Positions 49,541 through 59,874 of a DNA stretch of 64,000 nt are shown piece by piece. The translations under genes and the position numbers were made by a program. The stretch covers positions 1 to 64,000 of the forward strand of contig NZ_NCEQ01000002.1 of the NCBI RefSeq assembly GCF_002280785.1, written 5' to 3'. The first letter of the stretch is position 1. Every line of letters starts with the position of its first letter. The DNA comes from Brevundimonas subvibrioides. Its GTDB lineage: Bacteria > Pseudomonadota > Alphaproteobacteria > Caulobacterales > Caulobacteraceae. The notes below the pieces were generated by a model. That model did no database searches and was not told the origin of the DNA. It was given only the letters and a program-made list of their open reading frames with translations.

Positions 49541-52189
49541 CTACTCCGCCGCCGTCTTCTTGGCGGCGGGGGCCTTTTTCGGCGCGGCCTTCTTCGCGGC
49601 CGGCTTCTTGGCTGCGGGTTTCTTCGCCGCCGCAGCCTTGGGCGCCGCCTTCTTCGCCGGGGCCTTCTTGGGCTTGGGCGCGACCAGGGCGCGGGCGGCC
49701 AGCAGGGGCACGGCGACCTCCATGGTCATGTCCTCGGGCGCCGTGCCCTTGGGCAGGGTGGCGTTGATCTTGCCCGACTTCACATACGGCCCGAACCGGC
49801 CGGCCATGACGTGGACCGGCTCGCCCGTCTCCGGGTGGGCCCCGAGGTCCTTCAGCGGCGCTGTGGCGGCGCCCCGGCCCTTGAACCCGCCGGCCCGCTT
49901 CTCGGCCAGCAGGACCACGGCGCGGTTCAGGCCGATCTCGAACACCTCGTCGATGTCCGCGACATTGGCATAGGTGCCGGCGTGCAGGATGAAGGGGCCA
50001 TAGCGACCCAGGCCCGCCGTGATCGGCTTGCCGTCCTCGGGGTGGTCGCCCACCTCGCGCGGGAGGCCCAGCAGGCGCAGGGCCTGCTCCAGCGTCAGCG
50101 ACGCCGGGCTCCAGCCCTTGGGCAGGGAGGAGCGTTTGGGCTTCTCCTCGTCCGGCACGGCGGTTTCGACATAGGGGCCGAAGCGTCCGATCTTCAGCTG
50201 CACCGGCAGGCCGGTCACCGGATCGACGCCCAGCTCCCGGTCGCCGCCCTCGGCGCCGCCGTCGGCCGCATCCGGGGCCGCCACCGGCCGGGTGAATTTG
50301 CAGTCGGGATAGCGCGAGCAGCCGACGAAGGCGCCGAACCGGCTGGTCTTCAAACTCAGCTGGCCCTGCTTGCACAGGGGGCATTCGCGCGGGTCCGAGC
50401 CGTCTTCCTTCATCGGGAAGATGTGGGCGCCCAGGCTTTCGTTCAGGGCGTCCAGGATGGCCGTGGTGCGCAGTTCGCCCGCCGCCTGGGTCGCGACATG
50501 GAAGTCGCTCCAGAACTCGCGCAGCAGCACCTTCCAGTTCAGCTCGCCGGCCGAAACCTCGTCGAGCCGGGTCTCCAGCGCCGCGGTGAAATCGTATTCC
50601 ACCCATTTGCGGAAGAACTGCTCGAGGAAGGCCGTGACCAGCCGACCCTTGTCCTCGGGATAGAAGCGGTTCTTGTCCATGCGGACGTATTCGCGGTCAC
50701 GCAGGGTCGTCAGGATCGAGGCATAGGTCGAGGGCCGGCCGATGCCGAGCTCTTCCAGCTTCTTGACCAGGGTGGCTTCCGAGAAGCGCGGGGGCGGCTC
50801 GGTGAAATGCTGTTCGGTGCGGATCGCCTCGACCTTCGCCTTCGCCCCTTCCTTCAGCGCGGGCAGGCGGGCGGTATCGTCGTCTTCCTCGGATTCTGCG
50901 CCCTTCTGCTTCTCGTCGCGGCCTTCCTCGTAGACGGCCAGGAAGCCGTCGAAGGTCACGATCTGGCCGGTGGCGCGCAGGCCCGTCTGGCCGTCGGGCG
51001 TCTCGACCTCGACCGTGGTCCGGTCCAGACGCGCGGCCTCCATCTGGGAGGCGACCATCCGCTTCCAGATCAGTTCGTAGAGCCGCTGCAGGTCGCTCTC
51101 GAGCCGCAGACTGTCGGGGCGGCGGGCGATATTGGTCGGGCGGATCGCCTCGTGCGCCTCCTGGGCGTTCTTGGCCTTGGTCTTGTAGTAGCGGGCCTCG
51201 GCCGGGACGAAGGCGGGGCCGAAGGTCTCGCTGATGACTTCGCGCGCCTGGGCGATGCCCTCGGGCGTCGTCTGGACGCCGTCGGTCCGCATATAGGTGA
51301 TCAGGCCGCCGGTCTCATCCACGCCCTCGTACAGTTTCTGGGCCGCGCGCATGGTGCGCTGGGCGTCGAAGCCCAGCTTGCGCGACGCCTCCTGCTGCAG
51401 GGTCGAGGTGGTGAAGGGCGGGGAGGGGAAGCGGCGGACCGGCTTCTTTTCGATCGACCGGATGGTGAACTCGCCGGCCTTGATCGCGTCGCGGGCGGCG
51501 AACGCAACAGACTCAGAGGGGATGTCCAGACGCTGGATCCGCTTGCCCTCGTGCTTGACCAGACGCGTGGTGAAGGGTGGGCTGTCGGCGGCCAGGTCGG
51601 CCTCGATCGACCAGTATTCCTGGGCCTTGAACCGCTCGATCTCCATCTCGCGGTCGACGACGATGCGCAGGGCGACGGACTGCACCCGTCCGGCCGAACG
51701 GGCGCCGGGGAGCTTGCGCCACAGGACCGGAGACAGGGTGAAGCCGACCAGATAGTCCAGCGCGCGGCGGGCCAGGTAGGCTTCCACCAGTTCCATGTCG
51801 AGCTGGCGCGGATTGGCCATGGCTTCGAGCACGGCAGACTTGGTGATGGCGTTGAAGGTGACGCGCTCGACGTGCGTGTCCTTCAGCACCTTCTTCTTGG
51901 TCAGGATTTCCAGAACATGCCAGCTGATCGCCTCACCCTCGCGGTCGGGGTCGGTGGCCAGGATGACGCGGTCGGCGCGCTTGGCCGCCTCGGCGATCTC
52001 CGAGAGACGCTTCGACGCCTTGGCGTCGATTTCCCAATCCATCGAGAAGTCGTCGTCCGGCTTCACCGATCCATCCTTGGACGGCAGGTCGCGAACGTGC
52101 CCGTAGGACGCCAGAACCTCGAAGTCCGGGCCGAGGTATTTATTGATGGTCTTGGCCTTCGCGGGGCTCTCGACGATAACGAGATTCAT
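49541..52189 (-). CDS. topA: DNA topoisomerase I
   Basis: 882 residues. It relaxes negative supercoils through a covalent 5'-phosphotyrosine. Toprim motifs NLVIVESPAKAKTINKYLG and ATDPDREGEAISWH, the active Tyr299 in LITYMRTDG, and one C4 zinc finger CPLCKQGQ...GCSRYPDC are present. The C-terminus has repeated GxFGPYV-type modules and ends in a Lys/Ala/Pro tail (KKAPAKKAAPKAAAAKK and on) typical of alphaproteobacterial TopA. Confidence 0.97.
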   Translation of the reverse strand: MNLVIVESPAKAKTINKYLGPDFEVLASYGHVRDLPSKDGSVKPDDDFSMDWEIDAKASKRLSEIAEAAKRADRVILATDPDREGEAISWHVLEILTKKKVLKDTHVERVTFNAITKSAVLEAMANPRQLDMELVEAYLARRALDYLVGFTLSPVLWRKLPGARSAGRVQSVALRIVVDREMEIERFKAQEYWSIEADLAADSPPFTTRLVKHEGKRIQRLDIPSESVAFAARDAIKAGEFTIRSIEKKPVRRFPSPPFTTSTLQQEASRKLGFDAQRTMRAAQKLYEGVDETGGLITYMRTDGVQTTPEGIAQAREVISETFGPAFVPAEARYYKTKAKNAQEAHEAIRPTNIARRPDSLRLESDLQRLYELIWKRMVASQMEAARLDRTTVEVETPDGQTGLRATGQIVTFDGFLAVYEEGRDEKQKGAESEEDDDTARLPALKEGAKAKVEAIRTEQHFTEPPPRFSEATLVKKLEELGIGRPSTYASILTTLRDREYVRMDKNRFYPEDKGRLVTAFLEQFFRKWVEYDFTAALETRLDEVSAGELNWKVLLREFWSDFHVATQAAGELRTTAILDALNESLGAHIFPMKEDGSDPRECPLCKQGQLSLKTSRFGAFVGCSRYPDCKFTRPVAAPDAADGGAEGGDRELGVDPVTGLPVQLKIGRFGPYVETAVPDEEKPKRSSLPKGWSPASLTLEQALRLLGLPREVGDHPEDGKPITAGLGRYGPFILHAGTYANVADIDEVFEIGLNRAVVLLAEKRAGGFKGRGAATAPLKDLGAHPETGEPVHVMAGRFGPYVKSGKINATLPKGTAPEDMTMEVAVPLLAARALVAPKPKKAPAKKAAPKAAAAKKPAAKKPAAKKAAPKKAPAAKKTAAE

Positions 52190-52343
52190 TACGGCTCAGT
52201 CTGGGAGGAGGGGGGCAGAACGTGGTTGGGGTTGCGAACCCTGTCAACCGGGCGAGACATTCCAGCTCATTCTCTCGTTAAGGTTGCCAAAATACTTCAG
52301 GTTGTATCCAATGGCTCCGGTGGCTATGGAAAGGGCTATTGCG

Positions 52344-52586
52344 ATGCAGCGCGCGAGTGAAATGGCAGGAGCGACCCCGATCAGGGCTGCGCAGGACGAA
52401 GCAACAACGGGTTTCCCCGTGCGTGAATATATCAGCGCCATGGCGCTGGAACTGGCCCAGATGGCGCGGTGGGACGGCGATGAGGCGCTGGGACGGTTGC
52501 TGGAAAGCGCAGCGGCCCTGGCCGGCGAGCCGTTGAGCCGCTCCGGGGCGCAACTCGCCGAGCCGGGCCGGCGTCGCCCGGCCTAG
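52344..52586 (+). CDS. Small conserved protein of Caulobacterales type
   Basis: 80 residues. The ATG at 52344 follows GAAAGG; ATGs at 52326 and 52311 are also in frame. The core VREYISAMALELAQMARWDGDEALGRLL is one amphipathic helix pair; similar short proteins with YI-x-M-x-ELxxMA occur in Caulobacterales to my recollection, function unknown. Its stop shares the CTAG with the stop of the convergent dprA. Confidence 0.65.
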   Translation: MQRASEMAGATPIRAAQDEATTGFPVREYISAMALELAQMARWDGDEALGRLLESAAALAGEPLSRSGAQLAEPGRRRPA

Positions 52587-53665
52587 ATCGAGGCCGATCC
52601 GCCCGGCAGCAGGGTCGCCCGCCCGGCGAGGCTGAGCTCCAGCAGCGCGGCGGCCACGTCGCCGATCGGCGCGTCAAGGGCGCGGGCGATCTCGTCGCGC
52701 GGGGTCGGCGTCGGCGAAAGGAGGTCGGCGACCCGGTCGAGGAAGGCAGCGTCGATCTCGTCCGGGGCCCCCTCGAAGGGATGATCGACCGGAGGTTCCA
52801 GCAGGGTCCTCAGCGTCTCGAAGGCGCGGCGGACATCGTCGATGCCTTCGCACAGGATGGCGCCCTGCCGGAGCAGTTCGTTCGGCCCCTTCGACCGGGG
52901 ATCCAGCGGTGAACCCGGTACGGCGAAGACATCCCGTCCCTGCTCATTGGCCAGGCGCGCGGTGATCAAGGACCCTGAACGAAGTTCGGCCTCGACCACG
53001 ATCACGCCGCGCGACAGCCCTGAAATAATCCGGTTGCGCCTCGGGAAGTCCCGCGCCTGGGCCCGCGCGCCCATCGGGCTTTCAGACACGACACAGCCTC
53101 GCTCGACAATCTGGTCATAGAGGCCGGCGTTCTCGGAGGGATAGACGTCGTCCACCCCGCCGCCGAGCACCGCAACCGTGCCCGTCTCGATCGCCCCGGC
53201 ATGAGCCGCCGCATCGATACCTCGCGCCAGGCCCGAGACAACGACGAACCCCGCCTGTCCCAACTGCTGGGCAAGGCCGCGCGCGATCCGCTGACCGCCC
53301 GCCGAGGCGATCCGGGCGCCCACTATGGCGACGGCCTCTCGCGAAAGCAGAGCCGCATCGCCCCGGGTCCAAAGAACCGGGGGCGGCGGATCGACGGCGG
53401 CGAGCATCGGCGGATAGGCGGCGTCGCCGAGCACCAAAAGCACGGCTCCGGCGCGGTCGCCGGCCGCCAGCTCCTGTTCGATCTGCTCGACCGGCGGCAG
53501 GCTGTAGCCGTGGCCGCCGCCTTTTCGGATCAGGTCGGGCAGGGCGTCCAGCGCGCGTTCGGCGCTGCCGAACCGGTCCAGAAGCTGGCGGAAGGAAACC
53601 GGGCCGACCCGCTCAGCGCGCGCGAGGCGCAGGCGGGCGAAGCGCTCGGCTTCCGGCAGGCTCAC
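52583..53665 (-). CDS. dprA: DNA processing protein DprA
   Basis: 360 residues from a GTG in a GTGA overlap with plsY. DprA protects incoming single strands and loads RecA in natural transformation. The Rossmann-like core has [61 protein letters not shown] and [11 protein letters not shown]. The C-terminal winged helix follows ([25 protein letters not shown]). Confidence 0.95.
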   Translation of the reverse strand: MSLPEAERFARLRLARAERVGPVSFRQLLDRFGSAERALDALPDLIRKGGGHGYSLPPVEQIEQELAAGDRAGAVLLVLGDAAYPPMLAAVDPPPPVLWTRGDAALLSREAVAIVGARIASAGGQRIARGLAQQLGQAGFVVVSGLARGIDAAAHAGAIETGTVAVLGGGVDDVYPSENAGLYDQIVERGCVVSESPMGARAQARDFPRRNRIISGLSRGVIVVEAELRSGSLITARLANEQGRDVFAVPGSPLDPRSKGPNELLRQGAILCEGIDDVRRAFETLRTLLEPPVDHPFEGAPDEIDAAFLDRVADLLSPTPTPRDEIARALDAPIGDVAAALLELSLAGRATLLPGGSASI

Positions 53666-54300
53666 GTCTTCGCGGCGCCGATGCGAGGTTCGGCCCCTTT
53701 CAGCAGGCGGCCGATGTTCTCGTGATGCCGGATGTAGATCAGGACCGCCGTGACGATCGCCAGCCAGAAGATCGGCTGGGCGGCCGGCAAGGCCAGGGCG
53801 GGCAGGGGCAGCAGGGCATAGATCGGCGCTGCCGCTGCGGCCGCCAGCGCCGCCAGTGACGAATACCGCAGGGCGAAGGCGACGATCAGCCAGGTGGCCC
53901 CGGCCATGAGGCCCAGTGGCCAGCAGGCGGCGATAAGGAGGCCGAAGAAGGTCGCCACCCCCTTGCCGCCCTTGAAGCCCAGCCAGACGGGGAACAGGTG
54001 GCCGAGGAAGGCCGCGCCGCCGGCGATGGCGCCCGCGACGTCCGAACCGAACAGATGGCGCGCGATCAGCAGGGCGGCGGCGCCCTTGCCCGCGTCAAGC
54101 AGCAAGGTGGCGAGCGCCAGATCCTTGCGGCCAGTGCGGAGCACATTGGTCGCGCCGATGTTGCCGGAACCGATGGTGCGCACGTCGCCGGCGCCGGCGG
54201 CGCGGGTGATGAGCACGCCGAACGGAATGGAGCCCAGCAGGTAGCCGCCGACAGCCACCGCCGCGAGCGTGCCCAAGACTGGCGCCGCAAGATCCTGCAA
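53662..54300 (-). CDS. plsY: Glycerol-3-phosphate acyltransferase PlsY
   Basis: 212 residues. The TTG at 54300 was chosen because GGGAGA lies seven bases upstream and the protein then has the family length; no ATG is suitable. It uses acyl-phosphate to acylate glycerol 3-phosphate, the first step of phospholipid synthesis. Motifs [40 protein letters not shown] and [12 protein letters not shown] are intact in five membrane helices. plsY-dprA is a common pair. Confidence 0.94.
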   Translation of the reverse strand: MQDLAAPVLGTLAAVAVGGYLLGSIPFGVLITRAAGAGDVRTIGSGNIGATNVLRTGRKDLALATLLLDAGKGAAALLIARHLFGSDVAGAIAGGAAFLGHLFPVWLGFKGGKGVATFFGLLIAACWPLGLMAGATWLIVAFALRYSSLAALAAAAAAPIYALLPLPALALPAAQPIFWLAIVTAVLIYIRHHENIGRLLKGAEPRIGAAKT

Positions 54301-54429
54301 CCGATTCTCTCCCGATATTCGTTGGCCCCGAACATGCGTCGGTGACGAGGCGCGGGCAAGGGACGCGCCTGTCTTACGCCAGTCGATCTGGGGGGCTATG
54401 AGGTTGGCCTCGATCGTACAGGCCGCCCC

Positions 54430-55350
54430 ATGACCCGCTTCCTCGCTCCCGCGCTGATGACCGCCGTTCTGGCTTCCGGATGCGCGGCGACGCCGATGCG
54501 GAGCGTGTCGGACGCGCCGGCCCTGGCAGCCTATTTCGACTGTGTGAGACAGGGCGGGGGCGTGGCCATCTCGGCGCACCGGGCCCAGTCGGCGGACGAT
54601 CAGCCCGAGAACTCCATCGCCGCGATCGAGGCGACGGGGCGGGCGATTCCGGGCGCGATCGTGGAAATCGATGCGGTCCTGACCCGGGACGGCAGGCTCG
54701 TGCTGATGCACGATGAGACGATGGAGCGAACCTCGACGGGGACGGGCCGGGTTGCGGATCTGACCCTGGCCCAGGTGCGCACGGCGCGGCTTGAAGCGAC
54801 CAATGGCGATGTGACCGACGCGCCGCCGCCGACGCTGCGCGAGGCGCTGGACGCCGCCGGTCGTGCGGGAGCCATCGCCAGCATCGACCTGAAGCCTGCC
54901 GATGAGGCGGCGACGATCAGCCTGGCGCGGGCCGTGATCGCCGGGGTGCGGGCTGCGGGCGCCGGGGACCGGGTCATCCTGATCACCTATTCGCCGGAGA
55001 CGGCGCGCGCCGTGGCGGCCCTGGCGCCCGAGATGATGATCTCGGCCGGGCTCGACGATGTCGCCGGTCTGGAGGGGCTAAACGCGCCGCAGATCCTGGC
55101 CTGGACCGGGACGCGGGAAGCGCGGCCGGCGCTCTGGCGGTCCCTGGCCGAGGCGGGCGTCGAGGCCCAGTTCGGCACGCTCGGCGCGCCGGGCCGGCGG
55201 CTGGATGACCAGTATGCGGCGGACGGCGACCTGTCCGAATACCGCGCCCTGTTCGACCAGGGCGCGGTCGTGATCGCGACCGACGCGCCGCTCGCCGTGC
55301 AGTCGGTGCTGGGCGTCCAACTGGCTGCGGCGCAGCGTTGCCCGCGCTGA
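54430..55350 (+). CDS. Glycerophosphodiester phosphodiesterase (lipoprotein)
   Basis: 306 residues. [18 protein letters not shown] is a lipoprotein signal. The GDPD barrel is identified by [20 protein letters not shown] and [29 protein letters not shown] (metal Glu/Asp and catalytic His pair) and by SIDLKPADE. It hydrolyses glycerophosphodiesters to glycerol 3-phosphate and alcohol in the periplasm or at the outer membrane. Confidence 0.92.
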   Translation: MTRFLAPALMTAVLASGCAATPMRSVSDAPALAAYFDCVRQGGGVAISAHRAQSADDQPENSIAAIEATGRAIPGAIVEIDAVLTRDGRLVLMHDETMERTSTGTGRVADLTLAQVRTARLEATNGDVTDAPPPTLREALDAAGRAGAIASIDLKPADEAATISLARAVIAGVRAAGAGDRVILITYSPETARAVAALAPEMMISAGLDDVAGLEGLNAPQILAWTGTREARPALWRSLAEAGVEAQFGTLGAPGRRLDDQYAADGDLSEYRALFDQGAVVIATDAPLAVQSVLGVQLAAAQRCPR

Positions 55351-55390
55351 AGCGCTCGTGTCTTGAAGGTCTGGCAGCGGACCCACGATG

Positions 55391-55424
55391 AAGGGCCCGT
55401 CCGGAGCGATCCGGGCGGGCCTTT
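55391..55424. terminator. Terminator between the phosphodiesterase gene and gatB
   Basis: Fifteen base pairs (two G-T) around a GCGA loop: 55391-55405 with 55410-55424. It sits between two convergent genes (stops at 55350 and 55430) and may serve both. Confidence 0.75.
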
Positions 55425-55429
55425 GGATG

Positions 55430-56932
55430 TCAAAGACCCAGCTTTGCCTTCAGGATCTCGTTGACCGAGGCCGGGTTGGCCTTGCCGCCGGTGGCTTTCA
55501 TAACCTGGCCGACGAACCAGCCCAGAGCCTGGGGCTTTTCGGCGACGGCGGCGGCCTTGTCCGGGTTGGCGGCGATCAGTTCGTCGACGGCCTTCTCGAT
55601 GGCGCCGGTGTCGTTGACCTGGACCAGGCCGCGCGCCTCGACGACGGCGCGGGGCGAGCCCTCGCCGTTCCAGACGTGGTCGAAGACCTCTTTCGCGATC
55701 TTCGACGAGATCACGCCCTCCTCGATCAGGGCGACCAGTTCCGCGACGTAGGCGGCGGGCAGGGGGCTTTCGGAGAAGTCCTTGTGGTCGGCGGCCAGAC
55801 GCGCCGACAGTTCGTTGGTGACCCAGTTGGCGACCAGCTTGGCGTCACGCCCTTTGGCGGCTTCCTCGAAATAGTCGGCCTTGGCCTGTTCGGAGATCAG
55901 GACGACGGCGTCATATTGCGACAGGCCATAGTCGGCCATCAGGCGGCGGCGCTTCGCGTCGGGCAGTTCCGGCAGGTCGGCCTTGATGGCGTCGATCCAG
56001 GCCTGTTCCAGCTCCAGCGGCAGCAGGTCGGGGTCCGGGAAGTAGCGATAGTCGTTCGCCTCTTCCTTGGAGCGCATCGAGCGGGTCTCGCCGGCCGTGG
56101 GATCGTAGAGGCGGGTTTCCTGCGTGATCTTGCCGCCGTCCTCGAGGATCTCGATCTGGCGACGGGCCTCGTAGTTGATGGCCTGGGAGATGAAGCGGAA
56201 CGAATTGACGTTCTTGATCTCGCAGCGGGTGCCGAGGTGGCTGAAATCGCCGGTGGCCTTGAACTTCTCGTACTGGCCGACGCGGCAGACGGAGACGTTG
56301 ACGTCGGCGCGCAGATTGCCCTTCTCCATGTCGCCGTCGCAGGTGCCGAGATAGATCAGGATGGTGCGGATCTTCTTGACGTAGGCGACGGCCTCTTCCG
56401 GCGAACGGATGTCGGGACGCGAGACGATCTCCATCAGGGCCGTGCCCGCGCGGTTCAGGTCGACATAGCTCTCGGTCGGCGACAGGTCGTGGATCAGCTT
56501 GCCGGCGTCCTGTTCCAGGTGCAGCCGCTCGATGCCGACGTTGAAGAAGGAGCCGTCCTCCGCCTCCACCTCGACGACGCCTTCGCCGACGATGGGGAAG
56601 TAGAGTTGGGAAATCTGATAGCCCTGCGGCAGGTCGGGGTAGAAATAGTTCTTCCGGTCGAACTGGCTCTTCCTGTTGATCGCGGCGTTCAGGCCCAGGC
56701 CCGTCTTCACGGCCTGTTCGACGCAGTGCCTGTTCAAAGTCGGCAGCATGCCGGGGAAGCCCGCGTCGATCAGCGACACCTGCTCATTGGGCCCCGCGCC
56801 GAAGCCGACGGCGGCTCCGGAGAACAGCTTGGCCTTCGACGCCACCTGGGCGTGGATTTCCAGACCCATGACGATTTCCCAGTCGCCGGTGCGGCCCTGG
56901 ATCAGTTTCGAGGAGGAGAGGGTGTCGGTCAT
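55430..56932 (-). CDS. gatB: Asp-tRNA(Asn)/Glu-tRNA(Gln) amidotransferase subunit B
   Basis: 500 residues. With GatA and GatC it converts Glu-tRNA(Gln) (and Asp-tRNA(Asn)) to the amide form. Segments [74 protein letters not shown] and the C-terminal YqeY-like domain are intact. gatA and gatC are not adjacent. Confidence 0.96.
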   Translation of the reverse strand: MTDTLSSSKLIQGRTGDWEIVMGLEIHAQVASKAKLFSGAAVGFGAGPNEQVSLIDAGFPGMLPTLNRHCVEQAVKTGLGLNAAINRKSQFDRKNYFYPDLPQGYQISQLYFPIVGEGVVEVEAEDGSFFNVGIERLHLEQDAGKLIHDLSPTESYVDLNRAGTALMEIVSRPDIRSPEEAVAYVKKIRTILIYLGTCDGDMEKGNLRADVNVSVCRVGQYEKFKATGDFSHLGTRCEIKNVNSFRFISQAINYEARRQIEILEDGGKITQETRLYDPTAGETRSMRSKEEANDYRYFPDPDLLPLELEQAWIDAIKADLPELPDAKRRRLMADYGLSQYDAVVLISEQAKADYFEEAAKGRDAKLVANWVTNELSARLAADHKDFSESPLPAAYVAELVALIEEGVISSKIAKEVFDHVWNGEGSPRAVVEARGLVQVNDTGAIEKAVDELIAANPDKAAAVAEKPQALGWFVGQVMKATGGKANPASVNEILKAKLGL

Positions 56933-57033
56933 CCGGCTTTCCTAGCGCCGCGTGCGCCGCAGCGAAAGTTCCTGTCTTGAGCCTGTCGCGATTTGCGGGT
57001 CATGTGGCGTCCTTGACCTTCCGGAGTGTCGCC

Positions 57034-57363
57034 ATGATCAAGTCCATCCTCGCCGCCGCCGCCCTCGCGGCCGTTTCCACTGCCGCCTTCGCCCAGACCG
57101 CCCCCGCCCAGGATCACTCGGCCCACGCCGCCGCTCCGGCCGCCGCCCTGCCGACCATCGAAAGTCCGATCAAGGACCTGCTGGCCAATCCGGTGACCGC
57201 CGTCGTGGTCGAGAAGCACCTGCCGGGCATCAGCCAGCATCCGGCCCTGCCGCAGATCCAGGACATGACCCTGGGCCAGGTCGCCCCGATGTCGGGCGGC
57301 GCGCTCACTCCGGCGATCATCACCGCCATCGACACCGACCTGAAGGCCTTGCCGGCGGACTAG
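57034..57363 (+). CDS. Small secreted protein of unknown function
   Basis: 109 residues from the ATG at 57034 (GGAG at 57022-57025); the upstream open frame has no site. Signal peptide MIKSILAAAALAAVSTAAFAQ, then His/Ala/Pro linker (DHSAHAAAPAAALP) and a helical domain with IKDLLANPVTAVVVEKHLPGI and MTLGQVAPMSGGALTPAII. The last part resembles small domains found at the end of some secreted alphaproteobacterial proteins, but no function is known. Confidence 0.75.
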   Translation: MIKSILAAAALAAVSTAAFAQTAPAQDHSAHAAAPAAALPTIESPIKDLLANPVTAVVVEKHLPGISQHPALPQIQDMTLGQVAPMSGGALTPAIITAIDTDLKALPAD

Positions 57364-57374
57364 GCGGCATCGTC

Positions 57375-57522
57375 TCTCCCTCCCCTGCGGGGGAGGGTCG
57401 TCGCGCAGCGACGGGGTGGGGGCGACAGGGCGATGCGGATGCAGGCCTTGGTGGGCTTTGCCTTGCCGCCCCCACCCGGTCGCCGCTTCGCTTCGACCCC
57501 CCTCCCCCGATGGGGAGGGAGA
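57375..57522. repeat. Palindromic intergenic element, copy 4
   Basis: Ends TCTCCCTCCCC...GGGGGAGGG and CCTCCCCCGATGGGGAGGGAGA are inverted near-copies. The 60 bases 57389-57448 are an exact inverted copy of 46259-46318 in element 3. It follows the small secreted protein gene by 11 bases. Confidence 0.9.
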
Positions 57523-57530
57523 AGGTTGGA

Positions 57531-58072
57531 CACGCCTCATCGCTCTTCCGCTGTGAACGGGTGGGGAAGTCGACGGAGCCCGGGTGGTCGCCCGGAACCG
57601 AGATGGCCCCCTGCTTTCGCGCTACGGGGACCGGATGAGAATTTTCGGCTCGCGCCGGGGCTCCGTCGCGACCGGTTCACGCGAGCGGCCGGCGATGGGC
57701 TTCGTGCAGCCTGCCGGGGTGGTGTCTGTTCAACCCCGAGCCTTTGCGCCGCTTAGACCCGGTCCGACCTGAGCCCACGACGGGCTGAGGGTGTCAGGTC
57801 CCTCCGGGCTCCACGGTCTTACACCCCGCAGACAGTCCTGCATCAACGCCTGTTCGTGCCTCCACAGATCCAGGTCCTCGCTGGATCAGGGTCCTCGGCC
57901 GCGCGCAGCGTTGCAGTTTGGCTGCTACGCGCCGCCCTTCGGGTCCCGCTCGATCGCGCCCCGTCGCACGTCCGGGGCCTGGGCCCAGGACGCCGTCCCC
58001 TCGCGACGGGACAGGAGAAGTGTGCGTCCGTTGATGGGTCTGGGGCCCTTCCGCCGGAGAGAGGGGCCGGTG
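57531..58072. ncRNA. Structured non-coding stretch (candidate RNA, strand uncertain)
   Basis: 542 bases without a convincing ORF but with several strong stems. CGACGGAGCCCGG (57571-57583) pairs with CCGGGGCTCCGTCG (57655-57668) with one bulge. GTCTG (57724-57728) pairs with CAGAC around an inner hairpin GACCTGAGCCC (57766-57776) / GGGCT...CAGGTC. GATCCAG (57867-57873) pairs with CTGGATC (57881-57887). CCTGGGCCCAGG (57978-57989) is a perfect palindrome. I compared it mentally with 6S RNA, tmRNA, RNase P RNA and SRP RNA and found no match. Confidence 0.35.
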
Positions 58073-59581
58073 TCAGCCGCCGGGGCGGACGACCATGCAG
58101 GTGACGCGGCGTTGGGCGAGGGCTTCGCAGGCGGATTGTGCGGCGGCCTCGGTCATGCCGGTGAAGCGTGAGCGATGCCAGCCGGCGGCGCTGGCGACGC
58201 TCCGTTCGGCGGCCGCGAACTGGGTGCGGAAGCGGCGATTGACTTCGGTCAGCCAATTGCGGGCCACGGTTTCGTCGCGGAAGGCGCCGACCTGGACGGA
58301 CCAGCGGCCGGCGGGCGGCGTCGCGGCGGGGCGAGGCGGATTGGCGACGGCGCCGCGGTTCAGGCTTGAGGTCGCGCCGGGGGGCGGGGCGACTCCGCCG
58401 TTGAGGCTGGCGGTCAGGTTGCCGGTTCTGGGAGCCGGGATCGCTTCGGCGCGGCGAACCGGCGGCGTGGCGGCCGGCGGGACCGGCGTGGCGCGGGTGT
58501 AGCCCGGCGGCGAGGCGGTCGTAGCCGCCGGTTGGGACGCTGGCAGGGGCAAGGAGGCGTAGGCGATGCCGCTGGAGCCCTGGCCTTCCTCGACCTCGGC
58601 CGGGGGGCCGTTGAGGGCCGCATAGGCGACGGCGCCGCCCGTGTCGGGGCCGCCGATGCCGAAGCCGCGCGCCTCGAAGAAGGCCTGGGCCACCTGGATG
58701 CGCTCACCGGCGGCGCGGCGGTTCTCGACCTCGAAGCCGGTGTCCATCAGGGCGGCGACATGGGCGTTGCGGGTCGGGCTGGACCGGCCGCCGAGCACGA
58801 TGGTGATGACCCGCTTGCCGTTGCGGACAGCCGAGGCCGCGAGGTTGTAGCCCGAGGCGTTGGTGAAGCCGGTCTTGATGCCGTCATAGCCGGCGCCGCT
58901 CAGCAGCAGGCCGTTGGTGTTGCGATACTCGCGGCCCTGATAGTTCCAGTCGTGCAGGCCGAAGTAGCTGTAATACTGAGGGTAATCGCGCATGATGGCG
59001 CGGGCGAGGATGGCCAGGTCGCGGGCCGAGGTCAGCTGTCGGCTGTCGGGCAGGCCGTTCGGATTGACGTAGCGGGTCTGGGTCATGCCCAGTTCCTCGG
59101 CCTTCAGCGTCATCATCGAGGCGAAGCGGGCCTGGGAACCCCCGATCTCTTCAGCGAGGGCCATGGCCATGTCATTGGCCGAGCGGACGGCCGTGGCGCG
59201 CATGGCGTCGTCCATCCGAATCGTCTGGCCGGCGGCGAGGCCCAGCTTGGACGGCGGCTGGGAGGCGGCGAGCGGCGAGACGGTGATGACATCATCCAGC
59301 GTCGCCGTACCCTTTTCGAGCGCCTCGAACACGAGATACAGGGTCATCATCTTGGTGATGGAGGCCGGATAGCGACGGCTGTCGGCGTGGCGGGCGAACA
59401 GGACCTCTCCGGTGCCGGCGTCGACGACGATGGCGGCGTAGCGGCTGTTCTCGCCCGACTGGGCCTGAACCCGGCTGAAGCCGAGGCCGGCCAGGCCGAC
59501 CAGCAGGCTGAGCGCACACAGGCCTGCGACGACCCTGTGCAGGGTGGGGCGACGGAGTAGGGTCGATCCGGTACGCATCAT
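58073..59581 (-). CDS. D-alanyl-D-alanine carboxypeptidase with SPOR domain
   Basis: 502 residues from the ATG at 59581 (tandem ATG ATG). After a signal or anchor (VVAGLCALSLLVGLAGLGFSRVQAQ) comes a class A low-molecular-weight PBP: S74-x-x-K in YPASITKMM, SAN in AVRSANDMAMAL, and KTG in DGIKTGFTNASGYN. A long Pro/Ala-rich linker leads to a C-terminal SPOR domain (WSVQVGAFRDETVARNWLTEV) that binds denuded septal glycan. It trims the terminal D-Ala of peptidoglycan stems, and the SPOR domain suggests work at division sites. Confidence 0.94.
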   Translation of the reverse strand: MMRTGSTLLRRPTLHRVVAGLCALSLLVGLAGLGFSRVQAQSGENSRYAAIVVDAGTGEVLFARHADSRRYPASITKMMTLYLVFEALEKGTATLDDVITVSPLAASQPPSKLGLAAGQTIRMDDAMRATAVRSANDMAMALAEEIGGSQARFASMMTLKAEELGMTQTRYVNPNGLPDSRQLTSARDLAILARAIMRDYPQYYSYFGLHDWNYQGREYRNTNGLLLSGAGYDGIKTGFTNASGYNLAASAVRNGKRVITIVLGGRSSPTRNAHVAALMDTGFEVENRRAAGERIQVAQAFFEARGFGIGGPDTGGAVAYAALNGPPAEVEEGQGSSGIAYASLPLPASQPAATTASPPGYTRATPVPPAATPPVRRAEAIPAPRTGNLTASLNGGVAPPPGATSSLNRGAVANPPRPAATPPAGRWSVQVGAFRDETVARNWLTEVNRRFRTQFAAAERSVASAAGWHRSRFTGMTEAAAQSACEALAQRRVTCMVVRPGG

Positions 59582-59747
59582 CGCCAAGCGAAGCCTCTTA
59601 CATCCGTGACGCGGCGACGGCCCCCCGGCGCGACGCAAGTGTTGAACGTAGCATGAGGGCCGCAGGTTTCACGGTGGTTAAGCAGGTATCAACGCGGATT
59701 TGAACGAACCAATCCTGACACGCGAACAGGTGAACATCGATAATATG

Positions 59748-59758
59748 GTGCACTGCAC
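59748..59758. promoter_or_regulatory. GTGCA-C-TGCAC palindrome upstream of the phasin gene (candidate PhaR site)
   Basis: The 11-base palindrome lies 116 bases upstream of the phasin ATG, in the sequence TGGTGCACTGCACAAAA. TGC/GCA-rich palindromes of this kind (TGCTGCACTGCA-like) are known upstream of alphaproteobacterial phasin genes and are bound by the polyhydroxyalkanoate repressor PhaR. The assignment is by analogy. Confidence 0.45.
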
Positions 59759-59874
59759 AAAAGTTCTTGACCCCTGTTCGCACTTGCACCATAAGCGCGT
59801 CGTCGATCCGGGCCTTGCCCGGGGAGAGCACCTTTCAGGCGGGCCAACCGCCACACCAGGTTCAGGAGACCACC

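Noticed and set aside
49811..52360. 849-codon open frame antisense to topA
   Set aside because: Same reason: a shadow of topA codon bias, with no domain and no ribosome site.
57531..58072. 6S RNA, tmRNA, RNase P RNA or SRP RNA
   Set aside because: No tag peptide or TTCGANTCC T-loop, no conserved GAGGAAAGTCC core, no SRP tetraloop stem, and the 6S neighbours zapA and a 5-formyl-THF ligase gene are absent.
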